Source: Taenia hydatigena
Taxonomy: Eukaryota > Platyhelminthes > Cestoda > Cyclophyllidea > Taeniidae
Direction: 5' to 3'
Assembly: GCA_036345935.2 (NCBI GenBank)
Contig: JADWOT020000005.1
Span: forward strand, 19,198,369 to 19,262,368
Length of the DNA: 64,000 bases
The notes under the pieces were generated by a model that saw only the letters and a program-made list of their open reading frames with translations, did no database searches and was not told the DNA's origin. A program made the position numbers and the translations under genes. This document shows, in pieces, positions 40,001-50,934 of the stretch; positions within the stretch are counted from its first letter, which is position 1, and the number at the start of each line of letters is the position of its first letter.

Positions 40001-43000
40001 GGTTCGAAGAAAGACTGCATGAAGGGGTAGAGACAAGTGAAGAAAAAGTCGGGAAAGAGACCACCTCGATGAGTGGAGAGGTGGTGCGCCGCACTGCTAC
40101 GGGCCTCTGGATGCAGTGAGAGCAGCTCCGTTATCAGTGACTGCCGAAATTTGACAATAGAAAACTCTGCTTATTTAAGGAATTCAGACGTGATATCGAT
40201 TGGCTGTACCTCTCTTTTTGTGGAGCTTGTTTTACAAATGTAAAGGCTGTAAATCAGCCAGTAAACACTATCAACAGGTGAGACCCTTTCAATCGCTAGC
40301 AAATGACTTAATTATCTTAAGAGAAAACGCGAATTTTGGTCAAAATGAGTACATTTCTAACGATTCTTTGAAAGGCAAGTTTGCTTATTGTAGTCCCATT
40401 TTAAGAAATTAGATACCATACTCGCAGCTGCAGGTTGGGCTGGCAAATCAAATGCAAAGTGATATCTGAAAAAATTTGCGATGTGACATATTGAACCGTA
40501 GCACTTGCAAATCTTGTTAATTTTTTAAGGGTTTTCCCTTTGCATGGTATTAACTCTACCATAAGCGAATAGAAAATCTAGTAAAAATTGAGATTTCTTT
40601 GGCCTCGTTTACAAAGCGACAAGTGAGTTGAAAATGACTCCCACTCCATGGCGTTTATTCGCATCTCAGCAGCAGAGAAGCTCGCGAATAAAAGAGCGTC
40701 ATCTTGGTGATAAGGTTCCTATTTTATGCTAACCACGGCCTTAAGAAAAGCAGCAAAATCCACTACCTCTCCAACCATGATGAGCCAACTATACTCCTCG
40801 TGTTATTGCCCACTTCTCGAAACAATAAATTCCAACAAAAAAAATAAAACCATGTTTCAGCGCTTCACTCAGTCCTGAAAAAAAATCAGTAAAACTAAAA
40901 AGAATTTCGCCATTCTGTAGTTTGACAGTTAATCAGACCAAGTCTTTTTCAATAACAATGTTTTAGCGCTTTATTAGGCATTAATCCATTCCTCTCTGTC
41001 CTCCATTCTATGCCGTTCAAACCCTGATTAGCGACTATGATTACCCACAGGCGGGAAGAAATTTTTTTTATTATTTCAGGCACCGGTAGATCGACCAGCC
41101 ATAAACCCAGCTTTATGGCATAAAATTCAGGTGATGCTGAGCATCCTTTTAAATTTTCAGATTATAAATGAAGTAATTTGGTCTCAGATTCAACTATTGA
41201 GAATTCAGTGGGTTGTTTACTTAATCATGGGGGCATTATGATGAAAATGAACGGGTGAATTTACGTCATCGAAACTTCTAGTTCGTGAAAGGACTTCGAT
41301 ACTATGAGCTGGTCGCTTGTTGACATTCGCACGCCAAGAAAATGCATGAACGATAGTAAAAGAGATGTCAGCAAATTTAAGCAGCGCAGCCCAAAAATTT
41401 CACCAAGCTGATTCAATGCAATACAACTGGTTCACGACGAGAATTGTGAAAAATGGCATGACTTACACGGGCAGCAGGATCTGGAACAGAGGCCAGTAGT
41501 TTCATAATCCTCGTGTTTTGATGGCGACGGTAGGCGAGTAGATCGGACAGCGTGAAAGCCACCGATCCATCCGTGAACATTTCTAACAGAACACACCTAT
41601 ATAGTAAAATGGCATTTGTTTTAGATGCACATTTTCTACCCAGACCTTTTCAGCCCCCAATCTTCCGGTTACCATGTTTACAGGCATGTCACATGTCGTA
41701 AAGGTCTGTGCCGAAGATATAGTCTCATACGCCATAAAACTCGTTGAAGGGGGTTTCCGTCACTGTAGGACTACTTTTGAATTCTAGGATAGTCCACGTT
41801 TTGCTGAAGGCTGGGCGATAATCAATAGTAGACCCATCTCGTAAGTCATTCCCTTTTGTGGGGTATTTTTCTTAATGGTTTAGCAAAGCTCACAATGGGG
41901 AATGGCTTTGTGGCTTGAGAAAGTATTTAGTCTCAGGCTCAGCTGTCAGTGGCAGACGCCTTCATCTAATGACATTTAGATTCGATATCAGGCCAGCGAA
42001 ATTGAGTTTTTAAGTCTTTTGGAGGTTGATCGCTTACCGTCGTCGCCAATGTAGCACCACAAATCATTCCCAAATATCTCTGTTCCCGCCTCGTCGACGG
42101 TTACAATACATTACACCATTTCATAATCGTAATAATGGAAAAGTTGACGCCAAAAGCACTTTCAATGCTCCGAGAAAAACTTGCACTCGGGTGCTTTGGA
42201 GTTAAGTGCATAATCTCATTGATCTTATGCAGGAGTAACAGTTAAATCTGATACCAGACTCGAAATTACTACAACTCAGAAGCTGAAAATAAAACCGCAC
42301 TGCAAGCACCAGTCAGTTGAGAGAGAGGGTGATAGAGGAAACCTGAAATGGGATGATTGCATACGAACCCGACAGAAAAGAGGTCCATCGAGGGCCGCAG
42401 GTGCGGTCCGTTAAAACTTCCAATGAAATTCTCTGTCAAAGGCTTCTCCACCGCGTCCACGTTCGGTGGTGTGGAGGACGCCGAGTGCGGACACAAGCCC
42501 GAGTTCAGTCGGAGACGACCAATTAGATTAGTCGCCTTGTCGACCTCACTTAAATGCCCCTTTTTGCCCCCGGCTATGGTGTCAGTGAGTGAAATACCTT
42601 GAGTGCCCGTCTCTTTTAGAGACTGCGCCGACAAGGTGTCTTCTTCGTATGCTTGCAGATTTTCATCAGCCACCTCACCAACCGTCACCTCCTCTTCCTC
42701 CAAAGTCTGCCAAAGAAAGAAAAATTTCTCAAACCCTATTCACGTTCATCAAATGGTTTCAGTCAATTCTCCGTGATGAGGGCAATACCATTGAATCCAC
42801 ATTAAGGAATGCTATGCGCTCTAGTGTCCATCTCAAGGAAAGAGTGATCACTACACTTCGGATCGTTTATTGGCTAGTACACCAGCTAATTTTTGTTGGA
42901 TATATTTTTGCAATGGAATACCGATATGTATTTAACCTTGACTCAAGAACACCTTACTCTCATCACGTATCGCATAGTGTCACAGGATTTGGCGCAAACA

Positions 43001-46000
43001 CACCAGTCGCAGGTGAAAAAAATGAGTCGTCACATAAACACTAGTAGAGAAGGTTTTAGCTCGATCACGAAAACTTTTCAAGGACAGAAAATCCTGATTC
43101 ATTGGCAAAACAAATTGCTGGTCGTTATTAAAAACCGAGGAATTGTTGCCTATCGAAACTATCCTTCGCAACTTGTAGAAAGTTTTCATCTAATACAAAG
43201 CACAGACGGGTCTGTTAATCGGTGAGACACTCTTGTGTCTTTTACCCCCCTTCTCTTATTGTGACTCCGCATATCGTAAAAATGTAGCTTTAATCAACAG
43301 TAAAGACGATCCGTACCCGTCCGTTTCCGGAACCGAGCTGGACACGGTCCCGAAGCCGCTGGATCCCCACGTAGTTTTAGAATTTGGAAAAGGTGTGAAA
43401 AGTACCGTTTAGAAATGGTTTAAGTTAATAATCTGATTCTGTCGTTGAATCCCTCAAAGTCAGATTCACTGTTTTCATGAGGACCCTCTAGTCTTGATAA
43501 TTATGAAGGATTACATGTCGCTATAGGTACCTTGCCATTGAATTAATTTGTTAATAACTTTCGAATCATGTCCAATATGGGTGGTGAAATCATCAATTTG
43601 TACGCATATCCCCTAGGGATAGAAGATTGTGATGCTATACACTAGCAGACGACAAAAGTTGCAAACTACCATTTCGTTCGTTACTTCATCTATGCACTTT
43701 ATGAAAGGCACCGCACATTTTAGATTGTTTGCTGATTGATTGAATTATGGCGAAAAATGGCATTTTCACGCCAGCGTTTGTTGAACAAACGAAAATATCT
43801 TCGATTGCCTCGAAGCGATTTACTCACTATCCCACCTCACACTTTCAAGACACGTCCCATTCCACCTTCAGAAGACTATAATCCCTGCATGCATATTGGT
43901 GAGAGGCAGGTCTAATGGCTTATTTGACGAAGGCTAAAGCCAAATTATTACGGGATCTACTTCCTCGGCATGACAACACCATCGTGTCGACGAAAAATAT
44001 CCACTGAAGGGACCAGCCAGGACTAGTACATCAGTTAATTCAACGTAAGCCTTCTTTTTAAAAAATTCCTCGTGAGCGGAATGATAGTTTGTAAAAGAAG
44101 TGTTCTTCTGGTACTGTTTCTCCAAGTTTTGCTCATCACCTCATTTGACATCGGGCAACCGCGTGATCACTTGTGATAACGTCAATTGGGAGATATAAGT
44201 GAAGCAGAAACCGAAGTGACTGGAGAGAGGATTTCATGTCTGCAAAGACAAACCCTGTGTAAAAATTTAACTTACAGGACCTCTGTGTTAGCTAGCTTTG
44301 TGATATTATTTGATTATCACTATAAAAAAAACATGGAAACGGTTGCGTCACTTGTCTGAGGCTTGGATATGAAGGAATGCAATAGTTATAAAGAGTGATT
44401 CCAAGTTGAATACAACTGGCAAGAGAGTGAGATTCGTTGATAACAGAGAACTAGATGGCGGATTAGAGATAGCGCGAACAATTGATATAAAAGGAGGGCA
44501 GTACTTAGTAGTTTATGCCAATATTTCTCCTATGCTATCCGTCACTCACAAGACTCTCATATTCCCAAAATGCAGTGAAAACAACAGCATTTCTACCAAA
44601 CTAGGAGATGCACACCTAAGTTGTGTAGTTCCATGAACAATTAAAAGCTATAAAAAAAAACTGAAAATCTGCACTTTTTAAAATCACTAGCTAAGCAGAA
44701 CATTGCGGGCTAAATAAGAGATGAGTTAAAGGAAAGGCATCAATTTCCACTGTGAATGGGGTGAAACTAATACAGATGGGTACCTTCAGCACCAATGAGC
44801 TTGGAAAGGCAACAAAGAACCCCTGTTGATAGACAGATTTTGATGCACGTAAAAGTGGGCATAATTGGCAGAGCCCGGTAGCAACTTCGCAAAGAAATTC
44901 TTCTAATTCACCTTTTTTTTACAGAAAAGTCGCTACAGCACTTATGCATTAAGCTCACTAAGTGGGGTTCACAGGACCGAGTTAGCGTAAAAACTTCCCA
45001 GATGTCCAAAAATCTAACTCGACCTCAATGAGAATAATGAAGTTAACCGCGGTTTCACACTCAACCACCTCCACATTAATTAGACTCATTTCTCAGGCAT
45101 TCATTAGTAGGACTGTGGCTTTAGTTATCGGGGGTACCAGATAGAACATAGATGTTCATTACGCATACTCAAGAACTGGCAGTACATCCAAATCAGGAGT
45201 ACTCCTAATATGACCATCACGAAACACCACTTGAATAGTGGTCGTGCTTAAAAGCGGGAACTAACAAAGGATTGAAGGTTATGGCCCAAGACAAAACACT
45301 GCTAGTTCTTTAAAAGCGCGGATCGCACGGAAGGTGTGGTCTACCAAAAGTTACACATAATGACCTAGAATAAACTGCTGTAGAATACAAGAGGAGGCTT
45401 TGAAGTGTTTCCATGTACGGCAGAGTAAAAATAGTAGATGGATCCTATTTTTTCCCACGAGGATTTAAGTTACACAAACAGTTTGAAACAAAAACTTCTA
45501 AAAAACATTGAAGAAGGCGTCTAATAACAACCATCCCGAAGCTCTGCATTTCAGTAAGATGACATTCCTTTTGTAAAACTTATGTCAAAGAGGAAAGCAT
45601 AACTTAGTGCTAGGTTTGAATTTGCCATTAAAATGGAAAGCTGCCAACTACTTTGGAGATGCGGAATTATAGGGAAGATATTGCCTACCGAAACAAGTAC
45701 AATAAAGCCAGCACTCTGCTTATGGAACGAGTCATTTTTGAAAACAATTCTCGGTTTTCTAGGTTACCAAACATCTACCCGCAAAAAAAACTGGGGATAA
45801 CAGAGCCAAACCAACGCACGAACTTTTCCAAACGAAAATATCGAAGCCATTAGAAGAGTGACAAAGTGAGTAATGGATTAATCCCAATTCAACTCGTATT
45901 CAAATGTCACCTGTCGAAAATCACGGCTGAATAACAAGCAACACCTAGATCCCAGTTAGAGAAAGCTAACCCGAAAAAAAACAAGCAAAAATTGTCCCAA

Positions 46001-47592
46001 TGACACATTTTTCTTATTAGCGAAGGTAAAGCAATACGATGCAATGTCGATGCACAGTAAAAGGAAAACAGTGAACGAAGGAGGCGTTTATATTCATTTT
46101 TAGAAAAGAGCATTTCAAACCCAATGCATACCATTTCCAGACGAAAATCAAAGTGCACCCAAAAAGGGAACTTTAATTTGTCCCATTCGAGGACATTTAA
46201 AAAAGGTTTGAAATTGGCCTATTGGCAAGTAAACGGCGACTCTCCTCGGGAGAGTGGAATGGTAAGCTCATACAAAGGGTTATGCGCTCCAACAAACCTA
46301 AAATTTGGGTGCAATAAAAGAGGAAATAGCGCCATTGACTTTGAAAATGTGTAGAACTTTGTCCACCAGGTAGAACTGGTCCCTTACTGACGGAACGGAA
46401 AAATAAGGGATGACTCTGGTTCATGATGGGATGATGATTTCACGGCAAAACTCATGTGATTTAATCGTTTTGGATTCTATTTTTATAATGCTTCATAAAA
46501 CACAGAATTTAATCTTTTAAACGCAAATCTGGAAGCAACAAATGGAGAGAGGTGTTTGAGACAACTAATTTATGCACACGAATATGCTCAAGCAAGCTCA
46601 TTCGTTTGACCACGCATAATCACTGACCTAAAAACAGTACTGCACTTCCTCAAGTGGGGAATAAAAAACGACTCACAGGATCAACATCGGCTTTGAGGTT
46701 AAGGGACCCGGGAGCAGAACCAAAAGCCTCGCCACCACCAGCACTGGAGAGCAGAGGGTCGATGAAGCGTTCAGGCGCCAGATAGCAGACCCGACGTCGG
46801 GAACTATCAAAAAAGTAAGTGAACTCGCTCGGGTTGTCAGCCGGCAGCCGGGTAGGCTTGAAGGGCGCCGGATCGACCAGGAGCAACCAGCCCCAGGCCG
46901 TAAGGAGTACATTCTGCGACTTGATGTCGCCATGGCAACGCGGCTATGGGAAAAAGAAAAGGCGAAATGAAATTGAATGAAGCGGTAAAAACTCCTATTC
47001 ACATAATTCCGGCCACTGAAACTCACAGTGGAGTCAGCATTTGTTGAGGAATGTAATTGATTGATGGCGGAAAGCAGTTGGAAGGCGATCCACCGTTTTT
47101 CGTCCACAGTGAGGAATGGTCGGGTGCAAAGTCGTTCGGTCAGTGAGTGATCCACAAAATCACGAATAACGAAGGCGTACTTATCGGTGACAAAGTCTCT
47201 GAAACGCATGGCGATGAATCAAGGTAAGAGAGAAGCCAATGGTGAGGATTTACCTTGGAATGGAACGTACATGTTCAAGGGAAGTAGGTTTACAGCACCC
47301 TCAATCCATTGACAAAATGGAAGTATAGCCTTCCTGACACTCTCGATAGAGAAGGTGGCTTTTGAATAGGGAAACACCTTCACTATTTTGCGAGACGACC
47401 ACTTGCCTCCCACACACCTGTAGAGAGCAGGACGTGACAATAAAGAACAAGGACTCACCTTACTTTAGCCACTTTGAACAATCGAGATCCTCGAAGTTCC
47501 TCCTCAAAATTGTACCAGTTCTGTAGTTCGTGCAGACACTCTTCGCATCCGACGATCTGAGGCGAAGTCACTCCATAGACTTGGTTCCCCAT
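25009..47592 (-). CDS. PIK3R4: PI3-kinase regulatory subunit 4 / VPS15
   Basis: Scaffold subunit of the VPS34 class III PI3-kinase complexes, which make PI3P for autophagy initiation and endosomal sorting. Domains in order: N-terminal MGNQVYGV (N-myristoylation consensus, as in other VPS15 proteins) at 47592; kinase-like domain with lysine in [25 protein letters not shown], catalytic-loop [26 protein letters not shown] and MDLFSVG; HEAT repeats ([48 protein letters not shown]); a low-complexity linker; C-terminal WD40 repeats ending NGVIKFWR. Estimated length is about 1,840 residues against 1,358 in human. Most of the excess is an acidic insert between the APE motif and helix F, long linkers and a Ser tract in a WD blade. 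The usual DF of the activation segment reads DP (VDPAPF). It lies 165 bp downstream of the OTUD3-like gene. The C-terminal ten-residue match and collinearity over the whole length make the identity firm. Confidence 0.95.
25730..25752 (-). repeat. Trinucleotide tract coding poly-Ser in PIK3R4
   Basis: A (GAC)n-type run on the plus strand reads as consecutive TCG/TCT serine codons on the minus strand, inside the exon 25951-25566. It lies in a Pro/Ser/Thr/Ala-rich loop between two WD40 strands ([10 protein letters not shown]...[13 protein letters not shown]). It is likely length-variable between individuals. Confidence 0.75.
42707..46676 (-). other. Largest PIK3R4 intron (about 4 kb)
   Basis: It separates the activation-segment exon (ending KADVDP) from the acidic-insert exon (starting TLEEEE), with phase 0 at both ends. 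Plus-strand open frames at 42589-43225 partly overlap the antisense of the following exon and show no family resemblance. I see no transposon, RNA gene or nested gene here. Confidence 0.7.
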
Positions 47593-47601
47593 TAGAGCTA
47601 T

Positions 47602-47621
47602 GCTAGAAAAAAAAAGGAACA
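47602..47621 (-). promoter_or_regulatory. Strong 3' acceptor 10 nt before the PIK3R4 start codon
   Basis: On the minus strand a run of nine T residues preceded by CC and followed by CTAG ends at 47603, with only ten bases before the ATG at 47592. A pyrimidine tract plus AG this close to a start codon, downstream of another gene's poly(A) signal, is what a spliced-leader trans-splice site looks like. A cis acceptor joined to an untranslated exon further upstream is the alternative. Confidence 0.6.
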
Positions 47622-47681
47622 ACTAAACCGTAGAAACTCATAGTGGTTGATGAGAGTGATAAAAAAGAACAGATAGATCAT

Positions 47682-47687
47682 TTTATT
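47682..47687 (-). terminator. AATAAA poly(A) signal between OTUD3-like gene and PIK3R4
   Basis: AATAAA on the minus strand lies 71 nt past the OTUD3-like stop codon and 79 nt upstream of the PIK3R4 acceptor. The spacing, with poly(A) signal first and acceptor second, is as expected within a polycistronic unit resolved by trans-splicing. Confidence 0.7.
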
Positions 47688-47757
47688 AGCAAATAGACAA
47701 AGTGACCAAAATTAAATGAAGGAAAGAAGAGTAAGTAGGAAGGTCTGAAAGACTGTT

Positions 47758-48468
47758 TCAGTTTAAATTTGTGAGCATCATTTTGTGGGAAATTTTGCGA
47801 TCCTCTTGATCGCAGTGGTGTTTGTGGTGTTGGCCACCACTGCGACGATGGCAACAGCTCAAGGACCTCAAAGCCTCTTTTTCTAACCGCCTCAAGTCCA
47901 TATACACATTAGCCGGACCAGTGGGCGATCCATTACGAGATCGAACGCTAGAATAGTGTTCTATGTCACCGTTGTAAGCAAGATGGATTTGGGGATGCGC
48001 GAATGAAGAAGACGCGCAACCGCGAGCGACAAGGCGAGGTGGTTGACCCAAGCAGTGGACGATCACATCAACTGCATGGACCCGAGCCAACGCCACAATT
48101 GACATATGATCCCCGTAGGTTCCTGGCATGGCTAGCTTCCGCAACATCTGCTTGTATGATATGTCGCCACAGAAGGGACGCATTTCGTGGGAATGGTCGT
48201 GAAGAAAGGTGACGGCTTGATCCCGTAGACGAGCGTGGTCACGGACGTCACCAGTGAGTTGATCGGCAAAGGCAGAGAATAAACAGTTACCATCCAAGGG
48301 AACAGAACGCAGAAATAGGCCTTTGCGTGAGAGCTGAAGCCTGAAGTCTCGTGAGTTATCCGATTCACCGGAGCTCCTGGTGCAGCTACTACCGGAACGG
48401 GACGTAGAGGAGTGGGAAGAAGAGGAGGAACGACCCCTGGTGTGCCGTCTAGAGATTCGCCTGTTCAT
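47758..48468 (-). CDS. OTUD3: OTU-domain deubiquitinase, OTUD3-like, intronless
   Basis: Cysteine protease of the ovarian-tumour family, which removes ubiquitin chains. It is a single 236-codon frame from ATG 48468 to TGA 47758. Residues 1-45 are Arg/Ser-rich (RRHTRGRSSSSS). The OTU domain follows from about 46: LRSVPLDGNCLFSAFADQL holds the expected catalytic Asp59 and Cys62, and IHLAYNGDIEHYSSV holds the expected His171. The stretch MPGTYGDHMSIVALARVHAV matches the OTUD3 pattern [20 protein letters not shown] from memory. The C-terminus is His/Cys/Arg-rich. Human OTUD3 has a further C-terminal UBA-containing region that is absent here. The catalytic triad is intact, so it is probably active. 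Its stop lies 165 bp from the PIK3R4 start, same strand. The lack of introns in an intron-rich neighbourhood is notable. Confidence 0.87.
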   Translation of the reverse strand: MNRRISRRHTRGRSSSSSHSSTSRSGSSCTRSSGESDNSRDFRLQLSRKGLFLRSVPLDGNCLFSAFADQLTGDVRDHARLRDQAVTFLHDHSHEMRPFCGDISYKQMLRKLAMPGTYGDHMSIVALARVHAVDVIVHCLGQPPRLVARGCASSSFAHPQIHLAYNGDIEHYSSVRSRNGSPTGPANVYMDLRRLEKEALRSLSCCHRRSGGQHHKHHCDQEDRKISHKMMLTNLN

Positions 48469-48500
48469 TCAGATCCGTTTAAAATGATTGGCAGGTCTAA

Positions 48501-48525
48501 CTGAGATGAGACAGAAAATCCAAAA
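48501..48525 (-). promoter_or_regulatory. Candidate acceptor upstream of the OTUD3-like gene
   Basis: TTTTCTGTCTCATCTCAG on the minus strand ends at 48501, 32 nt before the start codon at 48468. It resembles the acceptor-like tracts before PIK3R4 and the RBM15-like gene. Function as a trans- or cis-splice site is inference. Confidence 0.45.
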
Positions 48526-49644
48526 CACGAAAACACTACAAAATAGTTGCTGAATACGTACTAAGGTAAAAATAAGCTTAGTTTGGACAGTACATTGTTA
48601 GCGTGAATGTGTTTCTTCAAAGACTTCTTTTACTGTTTTAAAGGGAGTATATGGGCCAAAACGCTGCCATGGGACGTATATTCCGATGTGGTAAACACTA
48701 TTAGTAATGAGATGTCAAAGAAAGCCTTGAGACTATGAAACAACATGGATAGTGTATAATCCTAACAAATTAATCTTTGAATAATGCAGACAAGATTGAT
48801 TTATTACTAGTACATGAAAAAGGGGTAGGCACGCACTTTTATAGAAGGGTGTAGGACATTAATATAATCAAGCAATAAGCTAAATGTTCCCAGTAAATAA
48901 TTCCCTAGACCAAAAATAACAAAATCAGATGAAAAGGAAGCTGTTAAATAAATAACTGAAAGGAGTTATGACGTACAATTGTGGATTAAAAACCAAAAAA
49001 CAGTCTTGAAAGAAAAGTCGGGTGACTGGTGGCTCCAATAGTCCAAGCGCATAGATTCGCTTGAACAGACACTAAAATTAGCATACCTCCAGGATGCAGA
49101 GCTTATAAAGTGCGGAAGCTATGAATTGCCTTCCTTCTATTTGTTTCATTTAGAATGTGCCTGATGCAAAACGTAAAAAATAAATACAGCATTATGGGAA
49201 CACAAAATTAATAACGCACCTGGATAAATCAACGAATCGCGTAAGGCAATGCGCATAACTACCAATCACGAAAAAATTGCTCATCATGCTTGACACTTAT
49301 AACAATATAAATACAGTTATCCTTATTTAGCAATTACCTCCAAATTCACTAAAAAACCTTCCCTACTCTTAAGTATGCCCTAGAAAATATGCACAGATTG
49401 TGGGTGATGTCAAAATACGGTGTCACAACGCGGATATTATTCCTTTATTATCTCCTGTTGAAACTTCATCAATATCGTTCGAGTTTTATCAATTTTCGCT
49501 ACTTTATGTAAGAATTTAAAATTTTACAGGATTTTGCATGTCACGGTGATTAAAACTTGACTTGTTTGAAAATGCAAAAGAAAATTTTGAGAATACAGAT
49601 CTTTGATCTTGTTCCTAAAATAACGTTTAAAATAGTGGTGCTAT
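48526..49644. other. AT-rich intergenic DNA upstream of OTUD3-like gene
   Basis: About 1.1 kb of AT-rich sequence with no open frame of interest, no RNA gene and no clear repeat. It should hold the promoter of the minus-strand OTUD3/PIK3R4 unit, but I could not assign elements. Confidence 0.6.
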
Positions 49645-49717
49645 TGTAGCGTCCCAAGGCCCCCTTGAAGGCAAAAGAAGGCGGAATGCTAGGGTAGAAT
49701 ATATATATTCAACGGAC
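49645..49717 (-). mobile_element. Truncated solo-LTR/TRIM-like copy A1
   Basis: The first 73 bases in minus orientation of the TG...CA element: TGTAGCGTCCC, the AAGAAGGCGGAATGCTAGGG block, then ATATATATTCAACGGAC. It stops exactly where the next copy (A2) begins, giving a partial head-to-tail arrangement. The bases before it (CTAT) also follow the end of A2. Confidence 0.82.
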
Positions 49718-49903
49718 TGTAGCGTCCTGAGGCTTCCTAGAAAGCAAAAGAAGGCAGAATGCTAAAGTAGAATATATATATTCATCGGACAGAGGGAAAA
49801 AGGCTGCTGGCATGGCCCGGAGGCCAGCCCACGCAGCTAGGGCAATACGGCCACCTCTGTGACCTTGACAGAAACCAGTAGTTCTAACAAACAAAGTACT
49901 ACA
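49718..49903 (-). mobile_element. Full-length solo-LTR/TRIM-like copy A2 (186 bp)
   Basis: Runs from TGTAG to CTACA and contains all family blocks in minus orientation: AAGAAGGCAGAATGCTA, AATATATATATTC, GACAGAGGGAAA, GGCTGCTGGCATGGCCCGG, AGGCCAGCCCACGCAGCTAG and AACAAACAAAGTACTACA. The composite A1+A2 is flanked by CTAT on both sides, which may be the remains of a target-site duplication. Confidence 0.85.
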
Positions 49904-49907
49904 CTAT

Positions 49908-49999
49908 TGTAGCGTTCTGAGACTTCCTTGCAGGTTAAAGAAGGCAAGAATACCAGAGCAGAATGCAAATATTTAATTGACAGAGGGGATGAATCTACT
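49908..49999 (-). mobile_element. Truncated solo-LTR/TRIM-like copy B
   Basis: Starts TGTAGCGTTCTGAGAC in minus orientation, keeps the AAGAAGGCAAGAATACCAGA block and a decayed AT-rich box (AAATATTTAATTGACAGAGG), then breaks off where copy C begins in the opposite orientation. B and C therefore face each other and could form a hairpin. Confidence 0.75.
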
Positions 50000-50177
50000 T
50001 GTGCAGCACTTTGTTTGCTTGAACTACTGGTTTTGGCCAGGGTGACAGAGATGGCTACATTGCCCTAGCTGCAACTTATTTTCCTCTGTCTGTTGAATCT
50101 ATATATATATATATATATATATATTCTACTTAGCATCCTGCCTTCTTTTGCCTTCGAGGGAGCCTCGGGACGCTACA
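50000..50177 (+). mobile_element. Solo-LTR/TRIM-like copy C with expanded TA box
   Basis: Plus-orientation copy from TGTGCAGCACTTTGTTTG to GGGACGCTACA. All family blocks are present, but the central GGCTGGCCTCCGGGCC segment is deleted, and the short TATATATA box has grown to a run of about 24 alternating bases. Confidence 0.82.
50101..50124. repeat. (AT)n microsatellite inside copy C
   Basis: About twelve AT units at the position where other copies of the family carry only 8-10 alternating bases. This is likely slippage expansion of the element's own TATA-like box. Confidence 0.9.
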
Positions 50178-50934
50178 GTCAGCCCATTTGGCACAAGCAA
50201 TATGTCCACCTTAGCGATCTTACCCAAAACTGGTAGTCATACAAACAAGGTATTACAATCATGTGTAATGCACGCCTGATTTGATATCGTTTTTAAGCGA
50301 TGGGATGTTATATTAGTTTTAGTCCTGTATTCGAGAAGACACAAACGATGCTGTAAAAGGCTGTGGCTTCTGTGCTGAAACTATAACTGTTTACAATAGT
50401 CTGCATTTTATGGTAGGATTTATCTTCCCTTAATCATGTATTTACTGCAAGTAGTGTGAAACTATCGTGATGCTTGTATTACCTTAAGTGTGTCGTCCCT
50501 CATGAATTCCTTGAGAGCAAAAAAGTCAGCACTTGAGCAGAATACATTGATTTGGCGAACAGAGGAATTAGAACTGCTGGAGAGGCTCATATTCCATCCC
50601 ACCCGACGAAGGCAATAAAGATAACAAGGTGCCTGTAACCGAAACTGAGGCTCATAGCAAGGCGATAAACTGGGACGAACAAACACAGTCAGGCATGTAA
50701 TAGATGTCGGCATGCTACCTCCTCTTCTCAAAGAAGTAAACCATCTGGTCTAAATGAATATTAGAGATGAGGTTTTAATCCATCCTAGTCATCATGGTTC
50801 TCTTTGATTGCGCAGGTAAAGAGGAGTGACGCTACTCTACGATCGCTCATTGACTGTAAGAAGTTGAATTCCGTAACTGATAAGGGCTCGTTCCTGTTTA
50901 TCTACATGGATCAAATTGGTTCCTCACCTCAGTT
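50178..50934. other. Non-coding stretch between element C and the Gypsy remnant
   Basis: No reliable coding sequence. The right part (from about 50820) may be further decayed Gypsy pol, but nothing there can be aligned with confidence. The minus-strand 89-codon frame at 50462-50731 has no family resemblance. Confidence 0.5.

Larger units (their letters stand above)
25009..47592 (-). other. PIK3R4: Exon map of PIK3R4 (about 22 exons)
   Basis: Well-supported exons with matching phases: 47592-47459, 47417-47254, 47196-47027, 46943-46677, 42706-42369, 41596-41467, 40140-39959, 39524-39449, 37042-36788, 35047-34794, 34417-34162, 28440-28072, 27129-26796, 26743-26431, 26351-26152, 25951-25566, 25237-25009. 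Exons whose ends I could not fix: about 39317-38680 (HEAT; start may be 39317 and donor is ambiguous), 38624-38549, about 37718-37383, 33007 to about 32710 ([20 protein letters not shown]) and about 31059-30931 (Ser/Thr/Pro-rich; its phase fits the next exon but not the previous one, so a small exon may be missing between 31060 and 32700). Introns over 300 bp without any gene I can see: 27130-28071, 28441-30930, 31060-32709, 33008-34161, 34418-34793, 35048-36787, 37043-37382, 37719-38548, 39525-39958, 40141-41466, 41597-42368 and 42707-46676. Confidence 0.78.

Noticed and set aside
42589..43225. Plus-strand frames of 151 and 110 codons as a possible nested gene
   Set aside because: They overlap the antisense of a PIK3R4 exon and run into its intron, show no domain, and the two overlap each other in different frames.
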